From Spirosoma pollinicola (GTDB lineage: Bacteria > Bacteroidota > Bacteroidia > Cytophagales > Spirosomataceae): 64,000 nucleotides of DNA. Under the pieces are notes generated by a model. The model was not told where the DNA came from. It did not search any database and worked only from the letters and a program-made list of their open reading frames with translations. Shown here in pieces: positions 7,369 through 15,604 of the stretch. The translations under genes and the position numbers were made by a program. The first letter of the stretch is position 1; every line of letters begins with the position of its first letter. The stretch is from contig NZ_CP025096.1 of the NCBI RefSeq assembly GCF_002831565.1, positions 1,488,001 through 1,552,000 on the forward strand, given 5' to 3'.

Positions 7369-9273
7369 TTACTGAGCTAACACGCCAACTTTTAAAAAAC
7401 TCGCACCCGATTTGCCATGATAAACCCGGTGAGTGGCTTTCTTGTAATCGGACTCTTTCGCACTGAAAACGGGTACAAACGTCTGTGGGTTTCGGTCACT
7501 CCAGGGAAAGCATGAACTTTGCACCTGAACCATAAGCCGATGGCCTTTTTTGAACGTGTGCAGAACATCCTGCAACTCAACGGCGACCTGTGTTGGCTGA
7601 TTGGGTGTAAACGGAACGGGCTTGCTTATGTTGTTACGATACCGTCCCCGGATGATCTCACTGCGAATCAACTGCTGGTAGTCGCCATAAACCACATCTG
7701 GTTTCTTTGGATTCTGAGGGGCATCGGGTGGATACACGTCAATAACTTTCACTACCCAATCGGCGTCAGTTCCGGTAGTTGAGACGGTAAGTTGAGCCAT
7801 AATTGGCCCGGCTAGGGTCAAGTCTTCGGTCAGGGCGTCAGTCTGGAACGTTAGCACATCGGGCCGAGCCGAGGCAAATCGCTGATCTTCCACCATGTAA
7901 TCAGCGGAGAAACCATCGTTGATGTTGCTGGAAAACGGTACGGGATGAGCCGGGTCGGAGGGGAATTCGGAAAAGGCGGTACCCGTTGTTGCGGGTGTAA
8001 AGCTAAGTTTTCCATTACCAGCCAGATACACTTGTTTTTGCACCATTCCGGCGGGTGGATAGGTGTCGAAGGAACGCCAGCGATTGGTGCCGGTCTCAAA
8101 CAGTGTTGCTTCGGGCAGGCCCAGCGGGGTCGCGTTCCGACTGTTCGGTTCTGTGAAGAGGTAGTGTTTGAAAAATTTGGCTTCGATATTTTCCTGATAA
8201 TACGGCGACACGTTTGACCCGAAATCCTGATCGGCAAGTGTCTGCCCCGAAGGCCCAGCCCAGCCGCCGTGCACCCAGGGACCTACCACAAAAATGTTCT
8301 GGATGCCGGGGTTCTGCTTTTCGATGGCCTTGTAGGTGTTGAAAGTGCCATATAAATCCTGCTCATCATACCAGCCGCCAACAACCATAACGGCATGTTT
8401 GATGCCTTTCAAATGGGGCAGAATATTCCGCTTCTTCCAATGGTCGTCGTAGTCGGGATGCTCGAAATTTTCATGATAATATTTATTCCGGCCCTTATAA
8501 AACTGGCTCTCCGAGTTTGCCGTCGGCCCCATATTCAGGTAATAATGATACCCGTCGGGATCATTAATATTGAACAGGGCTGGTGGATTTTGCTTCGTTG
8601 GTTGTTTGTGCTCCTGAAAAAACGTGTAGAAACCAAAATTGGCAGAAATCATGAACGCACCATTATGAAACGCATCATCGCGCCATAGATCTGCCATAGG
8701 AGCTTGTGGCGATGAAGCCTTTAGTGCCGGATGACCGGATACTGATCCCGCCGACGTGAAAAAACCGGGATAACTAATGCCCCATTGACCTACATTGCCA
8801 TTGTTGGCGGGTATGTTTTTTAATAGCCAGTCGATGGTATCATAAGTATCTGATGCTTCATCATGGTCAGCTGTTCCTTTTTTAATATCCACGTGCGGGG
8901 TCATTTCCACAAACGTCCCTTCTGATGCCCAGCGCCCGCGAACATCCTGATAAACAACGATGTAGTTATCACGCAGCATGAATGCATTCGGGCCAACGCG
9001 CCGACGGAAACGGTCTGTTCCATAGGGCTGACAACTATAGGGCGTGCGTTGCATAAGGATCGGATGGGTGACGGCCTGGTCTTTGGGAGCGTACACCTGT
9101 GTGAACAGTTTCGTGCCGTCGCGCATAGGTACCATAAATTCGAATTTCTGGTACATCTCACGGACATAGGTCGAATCCTGTGCGGTAGTGAATGGATACG
9201 GACTAGTTGATGACGTTGACTGGGCTACAGCACAAGCAGGTGCTAGCAGCAGGATTGTGAGGAGTGTTTTCAA
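7369..9273 (-). CDS. Exported CocE/NonD (S15) hydrolase, alpha-amino-acid ester hydrolase-like
   Basis: An exported alpha/beta hydrolase that should act on N-terminal amino-acid esters, acyl-peptides or beta-lactam side chains. Residues 1-18 form a signal peptide ending AVAQ. VPMRDGTKLFTQVYAPK near residue 48 and YQDVRGRWASEG near 108 are family hallmarks. The nucleophile is Ser167 in GISYPG. APMADLWRDDAFHNGAF around residue 191 closely resembles alpha-amino-acid ester hydrolases, whose acid cluster binds the substrate amino group; the second part of that cluster reads YDEQD here, so one acid may be replaced. The C-terminal 250 residues form the jelly-roll X-Pro peptidase C domain. Length (634) is normal. 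Substrate is inferred only. Confidence 0.85.
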   Translation of the reverse strand: MKTLLTILLLAPACAVAQSTSSTSPYPFTTAQDSTYVREMYQKFEFMVPMRDGTKLFTQVYAPKDQAVTHPILMQRTPYSCQPYGTDRFRRRVGPNAFMLRDNYIVVYQDVRGRWASEGTFVEMTPHVDIKKGTADHDEASDTYDTIDWLLKNIPANNGNVGQWGISYPGFFTSAGSVSGHPALKASSPQAPMADLWRDDAFHNGAFMISANFGFYTFFQEHKQPTKQNPPALFNINDPDGYHYYLNMGPTANSESQFYKGRNKYYHENFEHPDYDDHWKKRNILPHLKGIKHAVMVVGGWYDEQDLYGTFNTYKAIEKQNPGIQNIFVVGPWVHGGWAGPSGQTLADQDFGSNVSPYYQENIEAKFFKHYLFTEPNSRNATPLGLPEATLFETGTNRWRSFDTYPPAGMVQKQVYLAGNGKLSFTPATTGTAFSEFPSDPAHPVPFSSNINDGFSADYMVEDQRFASARPDVLTFQTDALTEDLTLAGPIMAQLTVSTTGTDADWVVKVIDVYPPDAPQNPKKPDVVYGDYQQLIRSEIIRGRYRNNISKPVPFTPNQPTQVAVELQDVLHTFKKGHRLMVQVQSSCFPWSDRNPQTFVPVFSAKESDYKKATHRVYHGKSGASFLKVGVLAQ

Positions 9274-9434
9274 TAGTATGCTGGAATGAAGTTGTTTTTC
9301 GGTGCAAAATAGTCTCTAATTGCACTGGTCAACGGTGTTGGCTACTAATTTCCTGAATAACTGATCGAATGTTCATGAAGATCTGCTCTTATGCCAACAA
9401 GCAGGGCATTGACTTATTGGAAGGTCAAAATGAA

Positions 9435-9516
9435 TGGAACGCGGATTGAACGGATTTTGCGGATTCACTCTGATAAGATCTTTTAAATCCGCAGAATCCG
9501 TTCAATCCGCGTTCCA
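9435..9516. repeat. 31-bp inverted repeat with 20-base loop
   Basis: Arms at 9435-9465 and 9486-9516 differ at one base out of 31; the arm starts TGGAACGCGGATTGAACGGA. It lies immediately after the stop of the M20 amidohydrolase gene (leftward) and upstream of the S15 gene. The arm itself is built from GGATT-type direct repeats. It could stop transcription between the two leftward genes, but looks like a dispersed palindrome family. Confidence 0.75.
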
Positions 9517-9520
9517 ATTT

Positions 9521-10666
9521 TTATACCTCCCTGGCGGAGTGATTCAACTGAGTTAATTCGAGAAACAGCTGGGCGGCTGGCTCAATCAAGTTGTCGTTGA
9601 AGTCATAGTCGTTATTGTGTAAGGCCGGTGAGTTCTCTCCGTTGCCAATGCCAAACATAGCTCCTTTGTATTTTTGCGTGAACAGACCAAAATCTTCACC
9701 CCATTTGAAAGGCTCCTGTTTCTCAACGAATGAATACCCTAATTGCTGTGCCTGTTGCCTGATTTGATCGAATACTTCTTTATCGTTTTCGTTGGCAACG
9801 AATGCTTCTGTATATGTGGTTTTCAGATCAATACCACTCCCGGTAGACAGTTCCGCCAGCAACGCCTGTAGTTGCTTTGTCAGCGCTTCCATTCGCCTGG
9901 CATTACGGGTTCTGAGTGTCAGGTGAACTTCGCCGTAGCCTGCCGATATACCGTATGATTTCTCGCCCATAGTCGTATAGATAGGCGTTACGAGGGCGAA
10001 TTCATCAGATTGAGGATCAGGGTGTTGTATCTGTTTCGTTTGTAGGGTGAAATCAGCCATTAAATAGGCTGGATTAAGTCCCTTTTCGGGTTCGGCCGAG
10101 TGGGAGACTTTCCCCGTGAACGAAACGATCATGCTTAAAACAGATGACGTAAAGGAGCCCGGTTTGCATACAATGACACCCTCCTTATAGCCCGGCAAAT
10201 TGTGCAAGGCAAACACCCGGTCTGGGTGGATGTTTGCCAGAGCAGGGTCGTTCAGAACAGCCTCGGCCCCTTTGCCGTTTTCTTCGGCGGGTTGAAACAA
10301 TAGATAAACTCGACCGGTAGACACAGGCTTTTCGGCCAGTAACGAAGCTACTCTAGCTAAAATAGCCGCGTGTCCATCGTGACCACATTTGTGTGAAACC
10401 CCTTCATTACGGGAGCGGTGCGCAAACGTGTTGATCTCCTGAATAGGCAACGCGTCAATATCTGCCCGAATCAACGTGACCGTGCCTTCGGTATCTTGGC
10501 CATATTTTAGTAGCAACCCTGTTGCGGCAACCTCTTTAATCGAGGTTGGGTTGAACTGGCTGACGAAGGCCTTTATCCGTTTCTGCGTCTCCAGTTCCTG
10601 ACCCGAAACTTCCGGGAATTGGTGTAGCTCATGTCTGAATTGAGCAAAGATGTCTGGATTCTCCAT
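9521..10666 (-). CDS. M20 family amidohydrolase (N-acyl-amino-acid / hippurate hydrolase type)
   Basis: A cytoplasmic zinc hydrolase that removes acyl groups from amino acids. No signal peptide is present, unlike most neighbours. Metal-binding residues are seen in KCGHDGHAA (Cys94, His96, His99), in AEENGKGAE (Glu128, Glu129), in FALHNLPG near residue 152 and in the C-terminal ALHNNDYDF. The Cys94 in the GHDGH motif marks the amidohydrolase (M20D) branch rather than dipeptidases. A dimerisation insert occupies roughly residues 175-290. Length (381) is typical. Flanked on both sides by large inverted repeats, which isolate it from the other leftward hydrolase genes. Confidence 0.9.
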   Translation of the reverse strand: MENPDIFAQFRHELHQFPEVSGQELETQKRIKAFVSQFNPTSIKEVAATGLLLKYGQDTEGTVTLIRADIDALPIQEINTFAHRSRNEGVSHKCGHDGHAAILARVASLLAEKPVSTGRVYLLFQPAEENGKGAEAVLNDPALANIHPDRVFALHNLPGYKEGVIVCKPGSFTSSVLSMIVSFTGKVSHSAEPEKGLNPAYLMADFTLQTKQIQHPDPQSDEFALVTPIYTTMGEKSYGISAGYGEVHLTLRTRNARRMEALTKQLQALLAELSTGSGIDLKTTYTEAFVANENDKEVFDQIRQQAQQLGYSFVEKQEPFKWGEDFGLFTQKYKGAMFGIGNGENSPALHNNDYDFNDNLIEPAAQLFLELTQLNHSAREV

Positions 10667-10685
10667 GTTCTTAGGGGGGGAGGAC

Positions 10686-10802
10686 TCTGGCGCGGGTTTG
10701 AACCCGTGCCTGTCTATATAGCAAGCCGGTCCGGCGTCCCGGTTCGCTTGCGTCAGTGAATACTGACTTCATTAACAGGTACGGGTAAAAACCCGCGCCA
10801 GA
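10686..10802. repeat. 28-base inverted pair with inner hairpins
   Basis: Arms at 10686-10713 and 10775-10802 match at 25 of 28 positions; the first begins TCTGGCGCGGGTTTGAACCC. Each arm is a small hairpin (CGGGT / ACCCG). The centre contains a GCAAGC / GCTTGC hairpin and a GTCAGT / ACTGAC hairpin, so the whole 117 bases can fold into a branched structure. It fills the gap between the S10 and M20 genes. Confidence 0.75.
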
Positions 10803-10804
10803 AG

Positions 10805-12346
10805 CTACCGGCTTCCCGAATACTTGGCCGGTTCGCTGTTTTTGGGCGTGCTTTTCTGGATAAACTTTCGAAGGTGCTCGTTACTGGTGGCGAGGTCTTC
10901 TTTACGCAGGTACATCATGTGGCCGCTCCGATACCCTTCCCACTGCATCCTATCTTTCAGTTTACCGCTGGCGTCCATTTGCCACATGTTGTATTTGGCA
11001 TTGAAGTAATCGCAGGCGCCATCATAATAGCCCGACTGGACCAGCAAGTGCAGATACGGGTTTTGGGCCATCGCCTGTCGCAAGTTTTCGCCGGTGTGGT
11101 TATTTGTGTTGTCCCAAGGGAAAGTAGGGCCGAACATGAAGTATTTCAGGTCGGTTTTATAGTTGAGTTCTTCACGCATGTACAGGTTTATGGCGGGCGT
11201 GAACGAGTGAAGCCACGAGGTCAGTTCGGCATTGTAATCGGGACCGATACCGGCATCTTTACTGTCTACACCAAGATAGCGGGAGTCAAGCCGTCCAACT
11301 GTCTGACTTTTGCTGCGAAGGAGTTCTTTCCAGAAAAAATTGGTTGGCACATCCAGATTCTGTTGCAGTACAGCCGTTTCCGATAAGCCGGAATAGCGGG
11401 CCACTTTAGCCGCAATGTCTTTCCGTTTCTGGTCACTCAGCGAACCACCCAACGCCAGCGCAGGCAGGTATTCCTGAATAGTAAACGCTTCTACTTCCGG
11501 CAGAACATCGGTCAGGTCTTTCTTTTGTAGATCGGCGGGTAAGGCTTTATGATACCAGGCTGTAGCGGCAAAGTAGGGAAGTTTCAGGACACCTTTAGCC
11601 GGGCCATCACGCTCAATACCCAGGTCGGTAGGCGACACTAAAATCACGCCGTTCAGGTACATCCAGTGGGCGTTTTGTAACTCCAAAGCCAGCCCGGATA
11701 CACGCGCTGTGCCATAACTTTCGCCAATCAGGTATTTAGGCGACGACCAGCGATTGTAGCGGCTTACAAACGTATTGATCCAGTCGGCCAGGTATTTAAT
11801 GTCGGCATTAACGCCAAAGAATAATTTTGCCGCCGGAACGTCTTTGTTGACTGGCCGCGAAAACCCTGTATTCACGGGATCGACATACACAATATCGGCC
11901 ACGTCCAGAATGGAATTGGGGTTGTCTTTGATGCCATAGGGCTGAATAGGATAGCCCTCATCATCGACTTTCAGAATGCGCGGTCCGGTATAGCCTATCA
12001 TCATCCAGACAGATGCCGTTCCGGGGCCACCATTGAACGAAATGACTAAAGGACGGGTGGCCCGGTCGGCTACATCAGACCGTTCAAAATAAGTGAAAAA
12101 CACACCGGCAACGGGTTTCCCCTCTTCATCCCAAACCGGAATAGTGCCGACGGTTGCTTTATAAGGCACACGTTGGCCTTTAATGGTCACCTGTCCGTTG
12201 GTCACTACCTGCGAATCAATGTTGAGGGTGCGGGAGAGCGAAACGGGTTTGTCCTCTTTTGGTTTGTCGGCGGGGGTTGGCTTTTGCGCAAATGTGCTGA
12301 TTATTGTCAGGTAGCAAATAAGCAAAAGTATAGATGATTGTTTCAT
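10805..12346 (-). CDS. Exported S10 serine carboxypeptidase-like peptidase
   Basis: Probably removes C-terminal residues from peptides outside the cytoplasm. The ATG at 12346 gives a signal peptide, MKQSSILLLICYLTIISTFA; longer in-frame starts back to 12448 would bury it, although MSMKQ at 12352 is also possible. SFNGGPG near residue 105 forms the oxyanion region, Ser210 in IGESYG is the nucleophile, and the C-terminal GYYDGACDYF and GYRSGHMMYL supply the Asp and His. Residues 20-40 are a Lys/Pro-rich linker. This layout matches the bacterial carboxypeptidase C relatives seen widely in Bacteroidota. The only other leftward neighbours are the M20 and S15 hydrolases, separated by repeats. Confidence 0.87.
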   Translation of the reverse strand: MKQSSILLLICYLTIISTFAQKPTPADKPKEDKPVSLSRTLNIDSQVVTNGQVTIKGQRVPYKATVGTIPVWDEEGKPVAGVFFTYFERSDVADRATRPLVISFNGGPGTASVWMMIGYTGPRILKVDDEGYPIQPYGIKDNPNSILDVADIVYVDPVNTGFSRPVNKDVPAAKLFFGVNADIKYLADWINTFVSRYNRWSSPKYLIGESYGTARVSGLALELQNAHWMYLNGVILVSPTDLGIERDGPAKGVLKLPYFAATAWYHKALPADLQKKDLTDVLPEVEAFTIQEYLPALALGGSLSDQKRKDIAAKVARYSGLSETAVLQQNLDVPTNFFWKELLRSKSQTVGRLDSRYLGVDSKDAGIGPDYNAELTSWLHSFTPAINLYMREELNYKTDLKYFMFGPTFPWDNTNNHTGENLRQAMAQNPYLHLLVQSGYYDGACDYFNAKYNMWQMDASGKLKDRMQWEGYRSGHMMYLRKEDLATSNEHLRKFIQKSTPKNSEPAKYSGSR

Positions 12347-12614
12347 GGACATTAACAGGGTTGATAGATGTAATGGTAACGAATAGGTTGATGGGACACG
12401 GGTTTTTTTGTCGAAGATAGGGAGAATATCGAGTGATGTAACTACCAATATTCTGTAGACGAAATGGTATGAAGAATACGTGCTTTGGCTGATTTCAGCC
12501 TGATTTTGATGAGTAGTTGGCTGGAACGAAGTAAAAGTTGGACTTAATTGAATTTGGGGGGCGTAGGCTTATAACTTTCCGTATTTTAGCCTATTCGCCC
12601 AATTAACTATTGTC

Positions 12615-13886
12615 ATGAGGTACATCTTTCTGTTTTTATTTGTTAGTTCGGGTGTTTCGGCCCAATCGCTGTCGAAGCCCGAAAAGAGTGTCATTGCCAC
12701 CGTACAAAAGCAACTGCCGGAAACCGAAGCCTTTCTGGAAAAAGTCGTTAACATCAATAGTGGCTCCCTCAATAAAGAGGGCGTTCGGACAGTCGGGAAA
12801 CTGATGTCGGACGAACTCGATAAACTGGGCTTCAAAACGGAGTGGATCACGTTGCCCGATTCGCTCAACCGGGCCGGGCATCTAGTAGCGACGCATCAGG
12901 GTAAAAAAGGCAAAAAGCTGTTTCTTATTGGTCATCTGGATACTGTTTTTGAAAAGAGTCTGCCTATGGAGCCGTTCACTCGCGTTAATGACTCGACCGC
13001 ATCGGGACAGGGTGTCAACGACATCAAAGGGGGCGATGTGCTGGTAATTGCCGCGCTTAAGGCCCTGAATGCTCAAAAGTTGCTCGATGATGCGTCGATC
13101 ACGGTTTATTTTACGGGCGATGAAGAAAGTGGGGGCGGGGCAGCCAGTCGCATTGATTTCATAGAGCGGGCTAAAAAATGCGACATAGCCTTGGCGTTTG
13201 AAACAGCGCAGGGATTACACAGCGTTACAACCGGACGGCGGGGTTCAAGTAGCTGGACACTCAATGTGAAAGCCCGTACTGGCCATTCGTCCCGAATATT
13301 CAGCGATTTGGGGTACGGCGCTATTTACGAAGCGGTTCGGATTTTGAATGAGTTTCGGCGCACGCTGGGGCAGGAGCAGTATCTCACATTTAATCCCGGT
13401 CTGATTGTGGGCGGCTCTGAGGTGCATTACGATGACAAAACTGCCAAAGCCGAAACCATTGGAAAAACGAATATCGTAGCCGGTACGGCTTTGGTAAAAG
13501 GCGACCTGCGTTTTCTGACCGAAGCGCAAAAAGAAACTGCCCGCACCCGGATGCGCGAAATCGTTGATAAAAGTTTGCCGCTCACCAAAGCGACTATTTC
13601 TTTTGCCGATGGTATTCCCGGGATGGAGCCGTCTGCTGCCAACGATGAACTACGCAAGCAACTGGATAAACTCAGTCAGGATATGGGGTTAGGCAGTGTG
13701 CAGGCGGGGGATCCCGGTTCGCGCGGGGCGGGCGATGTGTCGTTTGTTGCTCAGTATATGCCGTGTCTGGATGGTCTGGGGGCATCGGGTAAAGGCGCAC
13801 ATAGCATCGAAGAAACCATGAATATAAAAGAGTATCCATTATTGATTCAGCGTACAGCCCTGTTCATTTACCGACTAACAAGGTAA
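12615..13886 (+). CDS. Exported M20 zinc peptidase, carboxypeptidase G2-like
   Basis: A di-zinc peptidase that likely releases C-terminal glutamate or similar residues in the periplasm. Residues 1-17 are a signal peptide ending VSAQ. Metal and catalytic residues are visible: His107 and Asp109 in GHLDTVF, Asp136 in VNDIKGG, the catalytic pair Glu170-Glu171 in GDEESGG, and a final His in KGAHSIEE. The dimerisation domain falls around residues 205-315. DPGSRGAGDVSFV near residue 372 is a CPG2-branch hallmark. Length 423. It starts a rightward group (peptidase, alpha/beta hydrolase, RidA) with gaps of 50-80 bases, which may be one transcript. Confidence 0.9.
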   Translation: MRYIFLFLFVSSGVSAQSLSKPEKSVIATVQKQLPETEAFLEKVVNINSGSLNKEGVRTVGKLMSDELDKLGFKTEWITLPDSLNRAGHLVATHQGKKGKKLFLIGHLDTVFEKSLPMEPFTRVNDSTASGQGVNDIKGGDVLVIAALKALNAQKLLDDASITVYFTGDEESGGGAASRIDFIERAKKCDIALAFETAQGLHSVTTGRRGSSSWTLNVKARTGHSSRIFSDLGYGAIYEAVRILNEFRRTLGQEQYLTFNPGLIVGGSEVHYDDKTAKAETIGKTNIVAGTALVKGDLRFLTEAQKETARTRMREIVDKSLPLTKATISFADGIPGMEPSAANDELRKQLDKLSQDMGLGSVQAGDPGSRGAGDVSFVAQYMPCLDGLGASGKGAHSIEETMNIKEYPLLIQRTALFIYRLTR

Positions 13887-13967
13887 GCAGGATGGAAGCT
13901 TCCCATCTGAATTCAGGCAAAGTGCCTATTTTTACGAACGTACCTTGTATCTCTCCCTTACCTACAT

Positions 13968-14879
13968 ATGAAAAAACGTTTACTTTGGCTGATTCTCATT
14001 GTGCTTATAGTTGCTGTATACCTATATCCTGTACCAAAAAAAGACGCACTTGACTTGTACACCGGAACTGACAAGACTCTAATAAATGGTCTGGCGGCCT
14101 TCCGGAAACAGCCAACATCAACAATTAATACGCAAGGGTACGACTGGACGTATCTGGTACTGGGTAAGGGGCCAAAAACCATTCTGTTTCTGCATGGCAT
14201 GACGGGCGGCTATGATTTCTGGTGGCAGCAGATGAACGCATTGAGTCGAGATTATCGGGTTATTAGTGTTACTTACCCGCCTGTTGATAATTTGCCGAGC
14301 CTGGGGAATGGCATTGTGGCAATTCTTGATAAAGAAAAAGTTGACACGACAGCCATTGTGGGTAGTTCGCTGGGGGGCTATCTGACTCAATATCTGGCGG
14401 CAACCTATCCTAATCGGGTTACGAAGGCGGTCTTTGGGAATACTTTCCCGAATAATGATAGCCTTAAGGAAAAAAATGGGACAAAGGTTGCTGTTGCAAC
14501 CTGGTTGCCGGAGTGGTTAGTAATGGGTGGGTTACGTCAGAATTTACTCGACGTTGTCATTCCTGCCTCAGAAAATAACCCTCTGGCCGGTGCTCAATTG
14601 CTCGAAAATACGTACGGACGCATGTCAAAAGCGCAATTTCTGGCCCGTTATTACTGTGTAGTCGATAAATTTCATCCTATTGACAGTAAGCAGACAGCTA
14701 TCCCCCTATTGATTCTGGAGTCAGATAATGACCCGCTCGTCCCGGCAGATTTACGGATGAAACTGAAACAGTATTACACAACTGCGCAAGTCCATACGTT
14801 CCATCAGAAAGGCCATTTCCCTTACCTGAACGGCCCGGCAGAATACAATGCAGTATTGACAGCGTTTTTGTCAAAATAA
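13968..14879 (+). CDS. Membrane-anchored or exported alpha/beta hydrolase
   Basis: An alpha/beta-fold hydrolase of unknown substrate. The N-terminus is a strong hydrophobic segment (residues 5-20) after MKKR, without a clear cleavage site, so it may be an anchor. FLHGMTGG near 75 supplies the oxyanion hole, Ser134 in GSSLGGY is the nucleophile, the Asp is in ESDNDPLVP, and the His is in QKGHFPYL near the C-terminus. The family also contains maspardin-like proteins without known activity, so enzymatic function is inferred from the complete triad. It lies 81 bases after the carboxypeptidase G2-like gene and 55 bases before the RidA gene. Confidence 0.8.
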   Translation: MKKRLLWLILIVLIVAVYLYPVPKKDALDLYTGTDKTLINGLAAFRKQPTSTINTQGYDWTYLVLGKGPKTILFLHGMTGGYDFWWQQMNALSRDYRVISVTYPPVDNLPSLGNGIVAILDKEKVDTTAIVGSSLGGYLTQYLAATYPNRVTKAVFGNTFPNNDSLKEKNGTKVAVATWLPEWLVMGGLRQNLLDVVIPASENNPLAGAQLLENTYGRMSKAQFLARYYCVVDKFHPIDSKQTAIPLLILESDNDPLVPADLRMKLKQYYTTAQVHTFHQKGHFPYLNGPAEYNAVLTAFLSK

Positions 14880-14934
14880 GGAGAAGAATATGATCTTTTA
14901 ATCACATTATCAGTAATCTAACTCTGTCTAATTT

Positions 14935-15390
14935 ATGAAATATCTCTGCATTTTCCTGCTTGTTCTCAGTGTGACTCTCTCCGTATCCGGGCAGCACAAA
15001 AAAATCGTTCAGCTGCGTAAAGCACCCGCAACGCCATCGCCTTACCCATTCAGTCAGGGGGTTATTAGCAACGGACTTTTGTTCGTATCGGGGCAGGTTG
15101 GAACAGACCCGCAAACCAGCAAACTGGTGGCGGGGGGAATTGAGGCCGAAACGGAGCAAACCATTCAGAATATCAAAACTATTCTGGAAGATGCGGGCGC
15201 TTCGCTCGATGATGTTGTGAGTGTAACGGTGTACCTCAGCAATATGGATGAGTTTGCAAAGATGAACGCGGTTTACCGGAAATTTTTCAAAGAAGGCACA
15301 TACCCTGCCCGGACAACTGTTGGTGTAGCGAAATTAGTCTTCGGTTCCAGTGTTGAAATGACCATGACAGCCGCCATGCCTACTAAATAA
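14935..15390 (+). CDS. RidA/YjgF/UK114 family protein with signal peptide
   Basis: RidA-type proteins deaminate reactive imines and enamines. The core from residue 30 is complete, including the GGIEAETEQTIQNI helix and the catalytic-type Arg126 in YPARTTVGV. What differs from classical RidA is the N-terminal signal peptide of about 19 residues (MKYLCIFLLVLSVTLSVSGQ), which implies a periplasmic home. It is the last gene of a rightward hydrolase group. A large perfect inverted repeat follows the stop by 24 bases. The role outside the cytoplasm is unknown; a link to peptide or amino-acid breakdown by the neighbouring enzymes is an inference. Confidence 0.88.
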   Translation: MKYLCIFLLVLSVTLSVSGQHKKIVQLRKAPATPSPYPFSQGVISNGLLFVSGQVGTDPQTSKLVAGGIEAETEQTIQNIKTILEDAGASLDDVVSVTVYLSNMDEFAKMNAVYRKFFKEGTYPARTTVGVAKLVFGSSVEMTMTAAMPTK

Positions 15391-15414
15391 GACGGGAATA
15401 ATTGATTAATAAGT

Positions 15415-15509
15415 TTTTCAACCACAGAGGCACAAAGAACACAGAGGTTCACAAGGGTAGAGAATAACCCATTGAACCTCTGTGTTCTTTGTGCCTCTGT
15501 GGTTGAAAA
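15415..15509. repeat. Perfect 37-bp inverted repeat with 21-base loop
   Basis: Arms at 15415-15451 and 15473-15509 are exact reverse complements; the arm starts TTTTCAACCACAGAGGCACA and is built of CACAGAG and CAAAGAA words. It lies between the convergent ridA-like and GntR regulator genes. This word family is, from memory, widespread across many bacterial phyla as a dispersed palindrome. It could also end transcripts from both sides. Confidence 0.8.
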
Positions 15510-15604
15510 CCTTTTAGTTACTGGAATAATAGTCAAGCATACAATTCAACTTAACTCAATATTATTCATTCTCCGCCGAGGACTCACAACGCCTGAACAG
15601 ACCT

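Noticed and set aside
12636..12881. Frames opposite the carboxypeptidase G2-like gene
   Set aside because: Antisense to a gene with complete catalytic motifs; composition is that of a shadow frame.
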